From: Orbilia blumenaviensis
Taxonomy: Eukaryota > Ascomycota > Orbiliomycetes > Orbiliales > Orbiliaceae
Reading direction: 5' to 3'
Length of the DNA: 64,000 nucleotides
NCBI GenBank assembly: GCA_036872755.1
Contig: JAVHNS010000016.1
Location: 992,001 to 1,056,000 of the forward strand
A model generated the notes under the pieces. That model made no database searches, was not told the DNA's origin, and saw only the letters and a program-made list of their open reading frames with translations. The position numbers and the translations under genes are program-made. Below, in pieces: positions 12,181 through 23,427 of this stretch (its first letter is position 1; every line of letters starts with the position of its first letter).

Positions 12181-12819
12181 TTACTCTCCGAATAATTTCT
12201 TAACCCTCTTCAGTACACTGTCTTTCTCTGGGTCGTAAGGGTGATCCTTTGATGGTATCTCCAAGACTGCGGGGAACGCGGCAGTGTACATGTCGATTTT
12301 ATATCGTATCCTCTCCGCAACCTAGAACCGCCCCACACCCACCACATTATTTTAGCGATTCTTCCGATGTTAATCTTAAAAACAGCATCATGTCGGTCGG
12401 TCCCCTTAGAGAAGGTATGCCAAACGTACGTGCTGATTAATGAGCAAAATCCCAATATCCTTGCGACCCGTCATCTCGTCGAACGCCTTCTCAATCTTGT
12501 CGACTTCGGTCTTGGGGTCCACGACGAGGAAGTTGCGAGTAGCATTTGCGCCGGTAGTTACATGCTGTGATAATGTCAGAATTTCGGGGTCAGGTAGACG
12601 TATCAAATAGCGGCGACAGAGGCAGTCAACGTACACCGATGCCAGCCAGCAAAAGCCCGGTTACTGTATCCTAACAAACCAATACGTCAGTCAGCATACG
12701 AATGTCACCACTGGGGCACCATACAGCCGTCGTTAACGTCTCCCTCAAAAACCAAAACTCACCTCATCTCCGATAACCGCCAGGAAGTTTCTATCTTTAT
12801 ATGACGACGGTGCAGCCAT
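12181..12819 (-). CDS. VMA7: V-type proton ATPase subunit F
   Basis: A subunit of the central stalk of the vacuolar H+-ATPase V1 sector, needed to couple ATP hydrolysis to proton pumping at the vacuole. Four exons on the minus strand: 12763-12819, 12635-12670, 12430-12564 and 12181-12321, encoding 122 residues (yeast Vma7 has 118). Diagnostic segments are [48 protein letters not shown] and [20 protein letters not shown]. The second donor was placed at GGT/GTACGT because the neighbouring GTGTAC choice breaks the frame. It shares a 401-base divergent promoter region with the MFS transporter gene. Confidence 0.95.
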
Positions 12820-13220
12820 CGCAGCGATTCCTCGGGGTTGATGTTGCGTAAGGTCTCTAAACTCTAAAGCTAAACACCTCCCGCGTTGGAAAGCATCGAA
12901 ACATCAAACCGATCGAATGCCAAGACTTCTATCGCCAATAGAACCAACCTACGAAGATTCAAGCGGCGATATGGTGTACTATGGGCTAAACTCCGGCCGA
13001 TTATCCGAACCCTTAGGCAAAAGATGTGCAAAACGGAGGGATTCCCTAATGGTCTCCCTCTCTTTTTTTTGCTTGACAATTTCCAGGTATTCATTCTCAA
13101 ATAGCATAGATATCAATTCTAATTTCGAATCAGTGGATTCGTTCATTCACATTTGCATCGATCCCCAAAACCAAAGCGTGGGCAAAATACCACGTACCCA
13201 ACGCATATCGGGATATCTCC
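12820..13220. promoter_or_regulatory. Divergent promoter region VMA7/MFS
   Basis: A 401-base spacer between two head-to-head genes that must hold both promoters. No specific factor site is claimed. Confidence 0.5.
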
Positions 13221-15026
13221 ATGACCGAGGAAAAGCATTGGTCGCAGGACCAAAATGTTGACGCAAAACAGCAGAAACGGGAAGAGGAAAAGCCAGGCCA
13301 AGACAGCTCTCCCATAAATCCTACGAGCAGGGGGGATGTGGTAGAAAAGCCATATTCTGTCTTCACACTACCTCAGAAGAAATGGATTGCATTTCTCTTG
13401 ACACTATCCGCCTTTTTCTCCCCGTTTAGCTCGACAGTCTACCTTCCCGCCCTTCTCCCGATTCAACAGGAACTAGGAATAACCACAACCCAGGTCAACT
13501 TGTCTTTAACGACTTATCTCATATTCCAGGCTATTGCGCCGACTCTTTCGGGTGAACTATCTGATACTCTAGGTAGACGGCCTGTGTACCTTATTACATT
13601 TGTCATATATGTAGCTGCATGTGCCGGGTTGGCGGTTCAGAAAAGTTTGGCAGCCCTACTTATTCTAAGAATGCTACAAAGTAGCGGCAGCTCAGGTACT
13701 ATCTGCATGAAATAACACGCTCTATAGGGGTATCTTAATGCTGAAAACTTCATTTAGGTACCGTCGCTATTGGGTTTGGCACACTGGCTGACTTCACTAC
13801 CCCGGCTGAAAGGGGAAGCTATATGGGCTTTATTAATTCATTCCCCCTCTCTTCTCCTGCACTCGGCCCAGTCATTGGTGGTGCTATAGCAGAAGCTGTT
13901 GGCTGGAGGTGGATATTCTGGTTTCTCGTGGTCTTCGCCTCAGCCACACTCGGACTCATGTTCCTCGCCTTCCCAGAGACAAATCGTAAGGTCGTTGGAG
14001 ACGGAAGTATCCGCCCTCCAGTTTTGAACAGAGCAATATTGGAAAAACTGGTCAGCCCTAAAGAGAGTTGGGCCCCCAGCAGAAAGAGCGCTTCGAATGG
14101 AAGAAAGAGAACCCTCCGGGACATGGTCCCGAATCCGTTCCGCAGCGTTTTGATAATATTTAACAAGGATGTCAGCATCATACTCCTAGTCATGAGTATA
14201 TTTTATGCATCATTTTACGCCGTCATGGCCAGTTTGCCAAAGCTTTTCTCTGCAATATATGGGTACAACGAATTGGAAGTTGGATTGTGCTACCTTGCGT
14301 TCGGTTCGGGTGGTATTATCAGCAGCATTGTAACAGGGAAAATTATAGATCGAGATTTCCAATCTGTCGCTAAGGAAGCGGGGATAAAGATAGATCGAAC
14401 AAAATTAGAGGACATGAGTAAATTCCCGTTAGAGAAGGCACGATTAAAAAGTATTTGGTACGGAATGGGGTTATGCATTGCGGCCACGATACCATATGGA
14501 TGGACTCTGTCTCGAAAGCCGGTTAGTTATTCGATCTTTCGATACCCCAAGCCGTTTATACGTCTAATATATTCCATATTGTAGCATGTTGCAGCTCCTT
14601 TAATCATCCAGTTCCTGATTGGTGCTTCGAACGTTTGTGTTATCAATGTAAGCAGGTTCCCTAGTAATATGCATATCGGGTCGAGTTGAGCTAACACGAT
14701 GGTTTTCATTGGGAATCTGAAAATAGATGATATCCGTCTTTCTAATAGACCTCTACCCAGCAGCACCTGCCACAGCGACAGCATCGGGGAATCTCTGCCG
14801 GTGCATGTTTGGTGCAGTATCGACCAGTGTTATCGATATAATGCTCACAAAAATGGGGGTAGGTTGGACGTTTACCTTCTGGGGCTTGGTATGCTTGATT
14901 TGTTTCCCGCTGCTCGAACTGGAAAGACGTCAGGGACATAATTGGAGGTTAGAGAGATATCAAGATCTAATGAAGAAGCAAGAGGGGAACCTAAGGGGCG
15001 GAGAAGGTGGTCAATCTCGAGTCTAG
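13221..15026 (+). CDS. MFS drug:proton antiporter (DHA1, Qdr/Aqr1-like)
   Basis: A major facilitator protein of about 533 residues. Four exons: 13221-13695, 13758-14521, 14585-14647 and 14727-15026. A charged cytosolic N-terminus of about 55 residues precedes the first membrane helix (WIAFLLTLSAFFSPFSSTVYLPAL). MFS motif A is visible as GELSDTLGRRP between helices 2 and 3. The GPVIGGAIAEAVGWRWIFWF segment is the antiporter motif of drug:H+ exporters. A long hydrophilic loop follows helix 6, and a second six-helix half ends in a polar tail. The closest named family is the quinidine-resistance/Aqr1 group of plasma-membrane exporters, which move drugs, polyamines or amino acids. The substrate cannot be read from the sequence. 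The small third exon is fixed by frame; the ATG before exon 4 is an acceptor-adjacent codon, not a start. Confidence 0.88.
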
Positions 15027-15544
15027 CGTCCACGTAATATTAATAGGTAGGGACTCAAGACTCCAATGCTATTAGCTTGAAAATGTATCCTGTTGCAATT
15101 GATCATGGGAATCACAAATCCACTAGATGGCTCGCAAAATTCATGAGAGTTTCTGGTAATGAATTAGGGTGGAGATTCGCTTGGTAGCCGAGGATAATAA
15201 AGACTGGTCCCTTGCGTACGGTGAGTTTCTCGCCATTCTTATCGTACACGAAAAGCAGAACTCTTCAGAGAGAAAAACTCCAAAAGAAAAGGAAGGCAAT
15301 TGCAAAAAGTGTAGAATTCCCAAACGCCAATGGTCATGACCGTCCCCATGTATCCAGAAAAGCAATCCACACAGCTGCCTGTTCATCAAGGATATCTATC
15401 TTTATCTTTGCGCCCAGGATGACCCATAATAAACCCCGTTATTAGAAGAGCAAAGAAAAGGATATCAGTAGCCGCAAAGAAAAGAGTGTTACGCCGGTAC
15501 CATTGTTTGAAAATGCTGGTATAGGAATGATAAGAACGCCTCCA
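15027..15544. other. Convergent 3' spacer MFS/HD-domain gene
   Basis: 518 bases between two gene 3' ends. No gene or repeat is recognised. Confidence 0.5.
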
Positions 15545-16634
15545 CTAGTTGGCTACTCCCCCGGTAGCATTTTTGAGGTCCTGGGCCCTCTTTTCTAGAG
15601 CCTCAGCAACCCACTCCTTCATGAACGGCGTCTGGACACGCTCAGCTACGTGAAAGAATTCTTCAAGCTCGAGGTTGTGAGCCCTTTCGTATTCTATCGT
15701 TTGGAGAACGAGTTCGTAGCGGTCGACTAGAGATGCAAATATCAGCCAAAATTCATTTACCAGCATCCAGTAGCTGGGAATCTTACCATCTTTAACAAAT
15801 ATAGCCTCAGGGCTTTGGCCCTTCTCGTACTCCTCCCAGAGGTCCATAAATTCGCCAGCAACTGACTTAGATATAGGGGCTAGGAGTGTTTGGGTAAGAT
15901 ATTCCATAGACTCAAGTTCTCGACGGTGTTTTTCAGCTAGACAAATATTGGCATAACATCAGTGCTGGTCTGCAATATCTGCAAGTTAGACCGTTCAAGA
16001 CTAACATTTTTCAACCCCGTCGAGAGGCGTAATATCGCCCACCAAGCACTCTGCCATATCGTGGACAATGGCCATCTTGACGCACTTGTCCTTTTGAATT
16101 TTGGGATCCGGGCAGAGCATCGTAATCACGGACATACGATACATGTGATCTGCTATGCTTTCTATATAATACCGCATTCGTGTTTAGAAATTGTAGATCT
16201 TCAACTTGAATTTGAGATAATATGGCACGCTATACCCCCAACGATTCCATGTCTCTTCCACCCTTCACGGGCGTTGGTCTTTAGGCGTTCTATAATATGG
16301 AGAAATGCGATCGGTGATGATGAACTCGTAGGAGGCGTGGGTAACGGATTTAGAACTATAGCACATTTAGCAATAAAACATTTTATATGGTCGTGAGGAA
16401 GAATAGGTTGGGCTCGCCTTTAGATATAGACCAGGCGTCCTTGTCGTCGATCGCTAGAAATGTGGAAACCCAAGCGTTTAGCCGCGAACGTTGCATTTGA
16501 AGATTCTGCATGTTAATCCGACATTTAAAAGCAAGGAAGTACTTACCACTAATACCCATCTTGAGAGACATCGCGGTTGTCGAGAACAATCGCAGGTTTG
16601 ACGACAATAGTCGAGGAAGAGTCCTGGCAAGCAT
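15545..16634 (-). CDS. HD-domain 5'-deoxynucleotidase (HDDC2/YfbR-like)
   Basis: A metal-dependent HD phosphohydrolase matching the family of human HDDC2 and yeast YGL101W/YBR242W, which hydrolyse deoxynucleoside monophosphates. Six exons: 16547-16634, 16418-16453, 16236-16355, 16006-16161, 15787-15936 and 15545-15726, giving 243 residues. Metal ligands are H87 (ESIADHMYR), H115-D116 (IVHDMAECLVGD) and an Asp in KDVDRYELVLQ. The segment REGWKRHGI before the first His is also typical. The intron at 16356-16417 uses a GC donor, the only way to join DAWSISK to VLNPLPTPP in frame. The first 25 residues are rich in Arg, Leu and Ser and lack acids, like a mitochondrial presequence; starting at an internal Met (about 22 or 26) would give a cytosolic form. 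Confidence 0.88.
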
Positions 16635-16960
16635 TCTATTTTTCAGAAAGTTGAATTATATAAATAAATCTATAACCAGGAGAGAAGATGGGACGAATTT
16701 TGTTTAGGTCGGTAACGTTGGTTACTTTAGCTTGGTTACGGACTTTTCTGTACGTCACCGTGCTGCCCTGTCTGGGAGCTACTGGGTAGTTCCTGCAGGC
16801 CGGGATCTCCTAAGCGACAGACCTCACCAACAACAAACAACATCCAACGGATGTGCCTGGGCATTTACATTACATACAATCTTACATTCGCTACTCTATT
16901 CCGTTCCCGAACAAAGTCTTTCGACGCGAACGTGTCTGGCGATACGGGTAACTCGTCACG
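16635..16960. promoter_or_regulatory. Divergent promoter region HD-domain/augmin gene
   Basis: A 326-base spacer between head-to-head genes, so both promoters overlap here. No individual element is assigned. Confidence 0.5.
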
Positions 16961-19134
16961 ATGAAAACCGCGGCCGAAACTACACCCGTCTCCCTGCTTC
17001 TCACCAATCTACGCCTGCTCGACCTCCCTGTCCATCCAGACCTACCGATTAACGAGGAGACGTTCTCCCTGGGGAAGAACAAGAGCAAAGCATTCGAGCT
17101 TATTGCTTATCATATCTTCGATAGATATGACCCTGTAGAGTCTAAATCTGTATGGTATCACTCGAACTACATGCGTCCATGTCGAACCCCCCCAATTAAT
17201 TATCTTATTCCCAGAGGTTCGCGGGGAATTGGCCAATATATGAGCCTGCCCAGTCAAAAAACTTCCGTGCCGCTGTCATTAATTGGCTAAACGATCTCAA
17301 AAAGGTTGGAGTATTGAATAATGCGATTATCATTCGGAAGAGCATGTTCGATGAATGTCATGGCGAGCGATATGAAGAGCTCCTGCTATTTTTGTCTACC
17401 ATGGCATTGAGGAAAGTTGTGGAGAGAGAGCATAAGGACCCCACTGGAAACTCGATAGGTGCGCCATATTGCCACTTAATGGCATTCAGCTGCTTACTCT
17501 GAGAAACAAATCAGCTTTCGATGAAGCTCTGAGCGCACATCCGGATCTGGATACCATCAACGTCCTTAGCATCGCATACCAAAATTCTCTTCGAAACACG
17601 CTCCAGCACCGCTTTGTTGACAAGAAGAAATGGTTTTTGGCTTCGAGAAGGCTTGAGGAGCAGGAAAGAGCGGTTTCCGAGAAGGAACAAGCGACGGCGA
17701 TTGCCCGTGAATCGAGGAAGAAGCTCGACGCCAGGGAAAGCGATATTATTTCTATGTGGGAAAAGAACTGGGTAGGCGACCAAAGTGTCTACAAATTACT
17801 ACTGCCAGACCGCAATGATACACCGGAACGAGAAATATGGTCAAATACCTCCTTCAAAAAACTATTACAAACAGGCTCCTTTAACAGGCCTGGTGAAGCT
17901 GATGGTAGTAATTCTACTATGAAGTCTATGGAAGACTCTCTAAAAGCCCACGAAAATCGGTTGGCGCGATGGACGGAGTACAATCACCAATTTCTCAAGG
18001 AAAGATCGGGATCTAAGAAGTCCTTACTTGGAAAGAAAGTCAGTTTTGCTGCAGATGTTGGGGGTGGACTAGGCGTGGATTTTAACAAGCATCAAGTAAG
18101 GATACCCAATCGTATATTCAATATATTGAGCCAACGTATGTGCGTAGAATCTTCACGCCAGCGCCTTCACACTTCAAGAAGGGACACAACTTCCAATTCC
18201 ATCGACAGATGACGAATTTGGAAAACTTTTCAACAGCATGCGGAAGGAATTGCAAACTATCCGAGTGTCGAGACGTAAACTTGGTACTTTGTCTTATGCT
18301 TCAACATACGGCGAGGCGGGAGATGAGGGATCTGTTGCATCGGATGAACAAAAGGAACCTTCTCCTTCGAAAGAAATGACAGAAGAGGAAGCATTAAATC
18401 TGCTGACCTCCCATCTACCAACCGACAATGCCACCCCAAAATCGAAGCCGGAGCCGACTACCGTAAATCCAGGGTATAATGTTACGAGATCTTCGCCGAA
18501 GGTCGCAGTGCCTCCACAAACTTCGACGTCTGACCAAATACAGCCGAAGCCATCTCCCAAGCCCAGGTTGCGAAGCCCTCCACCCCCGCCTAAGCCAACT
18601 GAACCAAATGATGATCCAGAAGATAGTCCCGAAGACATTATCATGCAAGATTCCCCTTCTCCAGAGAGCCCGAGTGAAATTCCACATATTGTCGAGCCTT
18701 CCCCAACCAGGGGCAGACGTCATCGGTTCGACGAAGAGGATTCTGTCGACGAATACATGGTAGAAAAGGTACAATATCCGAGACCCATAAGAATTAAAAG
18801 ATTCCGTGCAACAAGATTAACAAAAAACTAGATGATAACACAAATTGCTACTTCGGCCGACACTCCTGCAGTAAACCGTACACAACGGTTGCTCCCGAAT
18901 CCCACCAGGTCGAAGGAGGAACTCGAAGCAGATCCATTTAGGTCTCGACCAAGGGTTGCACTCAGCCCGCCGTTCACGCCCCAGCAATTTCGCGATGACC
19001 ATGCCACAAATTTTGAAACGCCGAGGGTTGGCTTTCCATCACCAGCATTTGGCGAGAGTGACTATGACGAGTTCGAAGAAGAAGAGAGCAACAATGAATC
19101 ACCTTCCAAGGGAAGAGGGTTGAAATATAGGTGA
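16961..19134 (+). CDS. Augmin complex subunit 6-like protein (HAUS6 N-terminal family)
   Basis: Resembles the N-terminal domain of HAUS augmin-like complex subunit 6; augmin recruits gamma-tubulin to existing microtubules for branching nucleation. Five exons: 16961-17149, 17215-17458, 17515-18095, 18148-18768 and 18832-19134, giving about 645 residues. The conserved part covers roughly residues 1-240: FELIAYHIFDRYDP, NWPIYEPAQSKNFRAAVINWLNDLKK, ECHGERYEELLLFLSTMALR and LQHRFVDKKKWFLASRRLEEQE, followed by a helical, charged coiled-coil stretch. The C-terminal 300 residues are Pro/Ser/Glu-rich and probably disordered. The third exon start (after the CAG at 17514) was chosen because the earlier CAG at 17489 gives a stop. 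Filamentous fungi retain augmin while budding yeast lacks it. Confidence 0.8.
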
Positions 19135-19501
19135 TTTGTGCAATGAGGATAGTATTTATGAGACGCGGGATTCTGTCAAAAAACCATATTCATGAATGGT
19201 AGATATGGCATAAAGAAAAAGAAAAATATGCGGACGCTACAAGACAAGCAAAAACAAACCCCCAGCAAATATGCTACATGAACCCAAATGCTAAGAAATC
19301 TTACAAGATGAAGATAGCTGACACGCCAATAACCTTAAACCTGAATCCATCGAAGCAAAGAGCTGTCTGAGGAACCTCTCATAGGCTATGTGAAAATGGA
19401 TATAAAAGGCCTTGTCCAGCGATGGAGAGAACGAGCACCAGAATTTCTACACCTACCCGAGCTGGTGCTTTATATATATAAGGGAACAAGCCCATAATGA
19501 C
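19135..19501. other. Convergent 3' spacer augmin/ROT1
   Basis: 367 bases of AT-rich 3' flanking DNA. No gene recognised. Confidence 0.5.
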
Positions 19502-20495
19502 TCACGAAGGTGGGGGCCTAGCGAGGTAAACGCCCAACCCACCCACGATTGTCACTACCAAGGCGGTCCACCACCAAAAATCAAGACCAGGTGTTCCGTC
19601 TGGGAACGCGCTTTGAAATTTCTCAATTGACCGCTTAACCTTGGCAGCTGCCGTTGAGCTGGCTGTTGGGAAAGGGTTGAGGGTCGTAGTTGGGAGCATC
19701 TGAGGCGGCTTATAGGTTAAATATCTGGTGTATATATTAGCACATACCTTCCTTCAGATTTAGTGTGACGGCATGACCTACAATGGATTCATTGGTGCGC
19801 CATCAAATTTGTACAAGTTGAGTCGGAATTGGCCGCGGTAGTCGTCTTTTACAATATCCCAGGACTATTGATCATGCTATCTTGTTAGTAGGGAGTTACC
19901 CTTTGTCCAATCGATGAATGAGATATTACCCGATAAAGCTCGGTCTGATTATACCGAGTATAAATTGATTTCTTCTGTTTGCAAGGATCGGACCACAGCT
20001 TCCTCCCATCAGAGTCAAATGGAAACAAAACCATGGAGCCGTTATCATAAAGTGTATATGTTCCATGCTGCCAGATTATGATAGCGTTGGGACATTCCGG
20101 GGTCGTAGCTATTCGAGCAACAGAAGTCAGGCGTTTGTCTACATTGCGCTCGCCTTAAAAGATTTCCGGCGAAAGACGTACGGTTTGCAACAACAGCATA
20201 TATTGCTTCTTCAAAATACCCATCATTTGTGAAGGAGAAGGCGGTTCCGGGCAACCTAGGTTCGAGAAGTCGTTCTCCGACCGGATCGTAGAAGTCCTGC
20301 GCCCAAGCCAATCAGTAATAGAATAAGAAAAGAAGATATTAATTACATGTTCAGAATCGTTCCACATACCGGCCCGGTCACGACTGCGTCCGATTTTGAC
20401 GTCCATGTACCCTCGAGAGATGTAACGTTCGCTGCAGTTGTCGGCTGGATCGAGGAAACCAAAAGTAATAATGTCGCTGCTAAGCTTACTCGCAT
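19502..20495 (-). CDS. ROT1: Rot1, ER chaperone for cell-wall and glycosylation proteins
   Basis: Rot1 is an ER membrane protein needed for folding and for beta-1,6-glucan and O-mannosylation pathways. Five exons: 20370-20495, 20182-20296, 19930-20108, 19782-19864 and 19502-19724, giving 241 residues (yeast has 256). Visible features are a signal peptide (MRVSLAATLLLLVSS), SLEGTWTSKSDAVVTGP, FYDPVGERLLEPRLPG, SFTNDGYFEEAIYAVVANP and YRGQFRLNLYKFDGAPMNP. YLTYKPPQMLPTTTLNP follows, and one C-terminal membrane helix lies just before the last few residues. An apparent TAG after MNPL is removed by an intron from a GTAGGT donor (ending at 19783) to a CACCAG acceptor. This restores the family motif, so the gene is not broken. 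Confidence 0.92.
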
Positions 20496-20917
20496 TTTAG
20501 CTGAGAAATGACTGGAAGGAGGCTGTATAAAGATGCTGTTGTATATATGATATCTGAAAGGTAACGTCTGTTGAATTCAATATTCCCCTATCTTTTGGTT
20601 AAGATTTCGACGTAGCACAGAATGAGGAGGGTTTGGGCGGACTTTTTGAGGTTGCATCGAGGTCTGGAATCGCATCAGGCAGAGATATTGCCAAGACACC
20701 GGCCGAACCTGAACGTGCTCCAGCCCCCCCGAACATTGGTCGACGCTAAAGATAGCAGGCTCGCTCGTTACAGAATACTTCTGCCAGGTACCACTTAAGT
20801 TCCCGGCTTGGCTTACCAAAGGATAGCTCAAACGTTACTGAGATGCATATATTTCCATGACGTTGAGCCCGCTCTTCGGAATAATTTCTTGAATCTTAGC
20901 TTTCGTGGTCCGAGGCA
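20496..20917. promoter_or_regulatory. Divergent promoter region ROT1/FAU1
   Basis: A 422-base spacer between head-to-head genes. No convincing short gene is present; the frame at 20577-20831 has no recognisable product. Confidence 0.5.
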
Positions 20918-21861
20918 ATGGCTGCATTGCCCCTCACAATGATAAGAAGGATGTCTACGAACGAAGCCCTACGAAACGCCAAACGAGAACTACGAGTCGC
21001 GGTTACAAGGAGTCTAGAAGCACTAGATGTGGAGTCCGTCCGAGAACAATGTTAGCTAAAATAAATTCGACGAAATCGGTAGCATGTCATAGTATCTACG
21101 GATATGAGGTCCAGGATAGCTAACGGCTTCTCATTCGTCAGCTCGGACGGTTGTCGACCTCTTGACCAGTTTGCCTGAGTACCAGCAAGCCCAACGAGTT
21201 AGCATATACCTTTCCATGCCGACTGGTGAAATCGACACAACGGCAATGGTACAGGACGCATTCCAGCGAGGTAGTAGACTCGGCGCTCCATATAAGGTAT
21301 CGGCGTCAACATTGCATCTTACTGATAACTGTGATTCCTAAGGGAAAAACGTCTTTATCCCATTCACACACAAGGCGGCCCCCAATCCTACACAGGGCGA
21401 GGACCCAAAGCCTTCGGTAATGGATATGGTATCGCTGGAGTCCCTCGAGGATTACCAGGGGCTCAAACGAAACAGCTGGGGGATCCCGACGCCGACGAGA
21501 AAATCCCTAGAAACCAGGAAGAACTGTATGGACGAGATTAAAGCCAACAGGGACGGTTTAGATCTTATTGTTATGCCTGGCGTGGCATTTGATGGCGAAT
21601 GCAGGCGCCTAGGTCACGGGAAGGGATACTATGATTATTTTCTAAGAAGATACAGCGAGGAAGCCGGAGGGAAGGTGCCCTTCACAGGTTCGCAAATCCA
21701 AGCTCTCTCACTTCGAGAACAGTACTAAAATCCCAGCGTTTGTAGTCGGGGTCGCACTGAAAGACCAGTTCCTCGGCTCCCCGGCAAGTATCCCGGTTGG
21801 CGACAAAGACTGGTCTTTAGATATGATTCTTGTTGGGGATGGCCAAGTCATTCGTCGATGA
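20918..21861 (+). CDS. FAU1: 5-formyltetrahydrofolate cyclo-ligase
   Basis: It converts 5-formyl-THF with ATP to 5,10-methenyl-THF, returning the stored folate to one-carbon metabolism. Four exons: 20918-21050, 21142-21270, 21343-21687 and 21737-21861, giving 243 residues. Family motifs are the N-terminal KRELR helix, RVSIYLSMPTGEIDT, the DLIVMPGVAFD strand and RLGHGKGYYDYFLRRY, which is the Gly-rich ATP/substrate loop. VVGVALKDQFL and DWSLDMILVGDGQVI follow. The last intron has a near-ideal TACTAAAAT branch site; reading through it gives a stop after about 13 residues. The start is the first ATG after the divergent promoter. A second Met 11 codons later could give a shorter form. Confidence 0.93.
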
Positions 21862-22085
21862 TGGGCTGGAAGGGCACAGATAGAGCTCTTCTTTTTTATA
21901 TATCTAGGTAAAGATCATGGCACCATTCCCATTTTTAAATATTGGGCAAATTCCGACCAGAATGTAAGCCCCCGTCGTGATGTATTTCGTATCCTACATG
22001 ATGCCACGATATATACGCCAACATCCCAACGCCTCGCGTGTAAATCGATGGCGTTCCAGGTTTCCCGCCCAAAATTTCGACTAGT

Positions 22086-22617
22086 TTACGAGAGCGAAGC
22101 GCATGCGATACATGTGACATTGTCGCCCTTGAGTAATATCCGCCCTAATGTTGAGAAAAACAGTTAGTCGAGATCACAGGTCACATGGCAGCACATAGAT
22201 CACGAACCCAGCTCCCGACGAGTTTCGTCTTCGGTTTTAGATGGCAACCGGATTTCCACAGCATCGTCAATTACCAAGTTCATGAATTCATCAAATCCCT
22301 AACAATTTAGATTTAGTTCATCTTCATTGGGCGAATGTGTGCGTATAGAATAGAGACTAACTCTGATTTTTCCCTCTATGCGTGTTTGAAGCTGTTCATA
22401 CAACCCTATATTGTCGACGAAGTCCGATTAGTTGACCGTATCTGAAAAAAGTGAGCGATATAGAAAGGGATATTGAGGGGGGGAGAGAGGTGGTAGGAAG
22501 TCGGGATCGCGTACAAATCTGAACAGTCGCGTGGGTTTGAAGAAGCTTGAATATGAAGTTGATAGGAGGTAGCAGAACCCTTCGGCCTCCACCTCCACCG
22601 CCGCCTCTACCAGACAT
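22086..22617 (-). CDS. SME1: Small nuclear ribonucleoprotein Sm-E
   Basis: One of the seven Sm-ring proteins that bind U1, U2, U4 and U5 snRNAs in the spliceosome. Four exons: 22515-22617, 22362-22405, 22208-22298 and 22086-22144, giving 98 residues. The Sm1 motif is spread over exons 1-3 ([42 protein letters not shown]). Sm2 is LGRILLKGDNVTCI. The N-terminus has a run of seven glycines just after MSGR, an unusually long flexible leader for so small a protein. The 3' end lies 225 bases from the convergent FAU1 gene. It shares an 810-base divergent region with MTR10. Confidence 0.95.
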
Positions 22618-23427
22618 GTCGATGTAGAATTAAAGGGACTGTCGCGTAAGGACTGAGAGTAGACAATTGCAAATGTCGCGTTGGCGAGCGATGATGTGTG
22701 TGTCGTTTTTTCCTTCGCTGCGCAGAGCGATTGTTATCGAGGCGAACTGTTGCAGAGAAGCCAAACTCGGCGGCAGCGAGAGTTTCAACAGCGATATTCT
22801 GTAGGACAGAATAAGAATGTTCGTTGCTGTTGTTGAAAGCCTGCAACTGGCAATGGTTATGATAATAACGACGGTGGAAATTGGTGGTGATGATGATGAT
22901 GGTGGCTCTCGTCCTTTATGAGTAGGTGAGGTTCAAGCACAAGCAAGCAATCCAAGCAAGCAAGTCTTGGCTTAGCGCGCAACACACTTTTTTTCTTTGC
23001 CCCCACCAACCCAAGCAAAGTGAGGGACCTCCACCAGACAGCAACCTCTGACTTCATCTCGTCTATCGAACACCTGATCCTCACCTCGACCTCTCATCAT
23101 CCGTCCATTTGCTATCCACCATTAACATCTCCCCTTTTTTATCAACAGCCGTACACACTGATATCTCACAAAACTACCTTTTGAAGCTTCCAGAAGCACT
23201 CGCCCGCAGGAGGAGGGATAGCTGCTTGACATCACTGAAAAGAGCTATTTTGATAACGATAAAAGCGCGGGGGACCCCAAGCTAAGAATAAAGGAAAAGA
23301 AGCCGAAGTGGCCACGAAGAATCGTCACCAACAATCCTTATACTATCTCCATCAGAGTCATACAGAACCTTAAGCCGTCACCCTCTGTCACTCTTGACTG
23401 GGAAGACATTTACTTAAAACGGTAATA
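22618..23427. promoter_or_regulatory. Divergent promoter region SME1/MTR10
   Basis: 810 bases between two head-to-head genes. It contains a short ATG/GAT trinucleotide tract (about 22885-22905) and AGCAAGCA repeats (about 22938-22965). No extra gene is believed. Confidence 0.5.

Noticed and set aside
19724..19784. An apparent premature TAG in ROT1 suggesting a pseudogene
   Set aside because: A GTAGGT-CACCAG intron removes it and restores the family motif NPLYLTYKPPQMLP.
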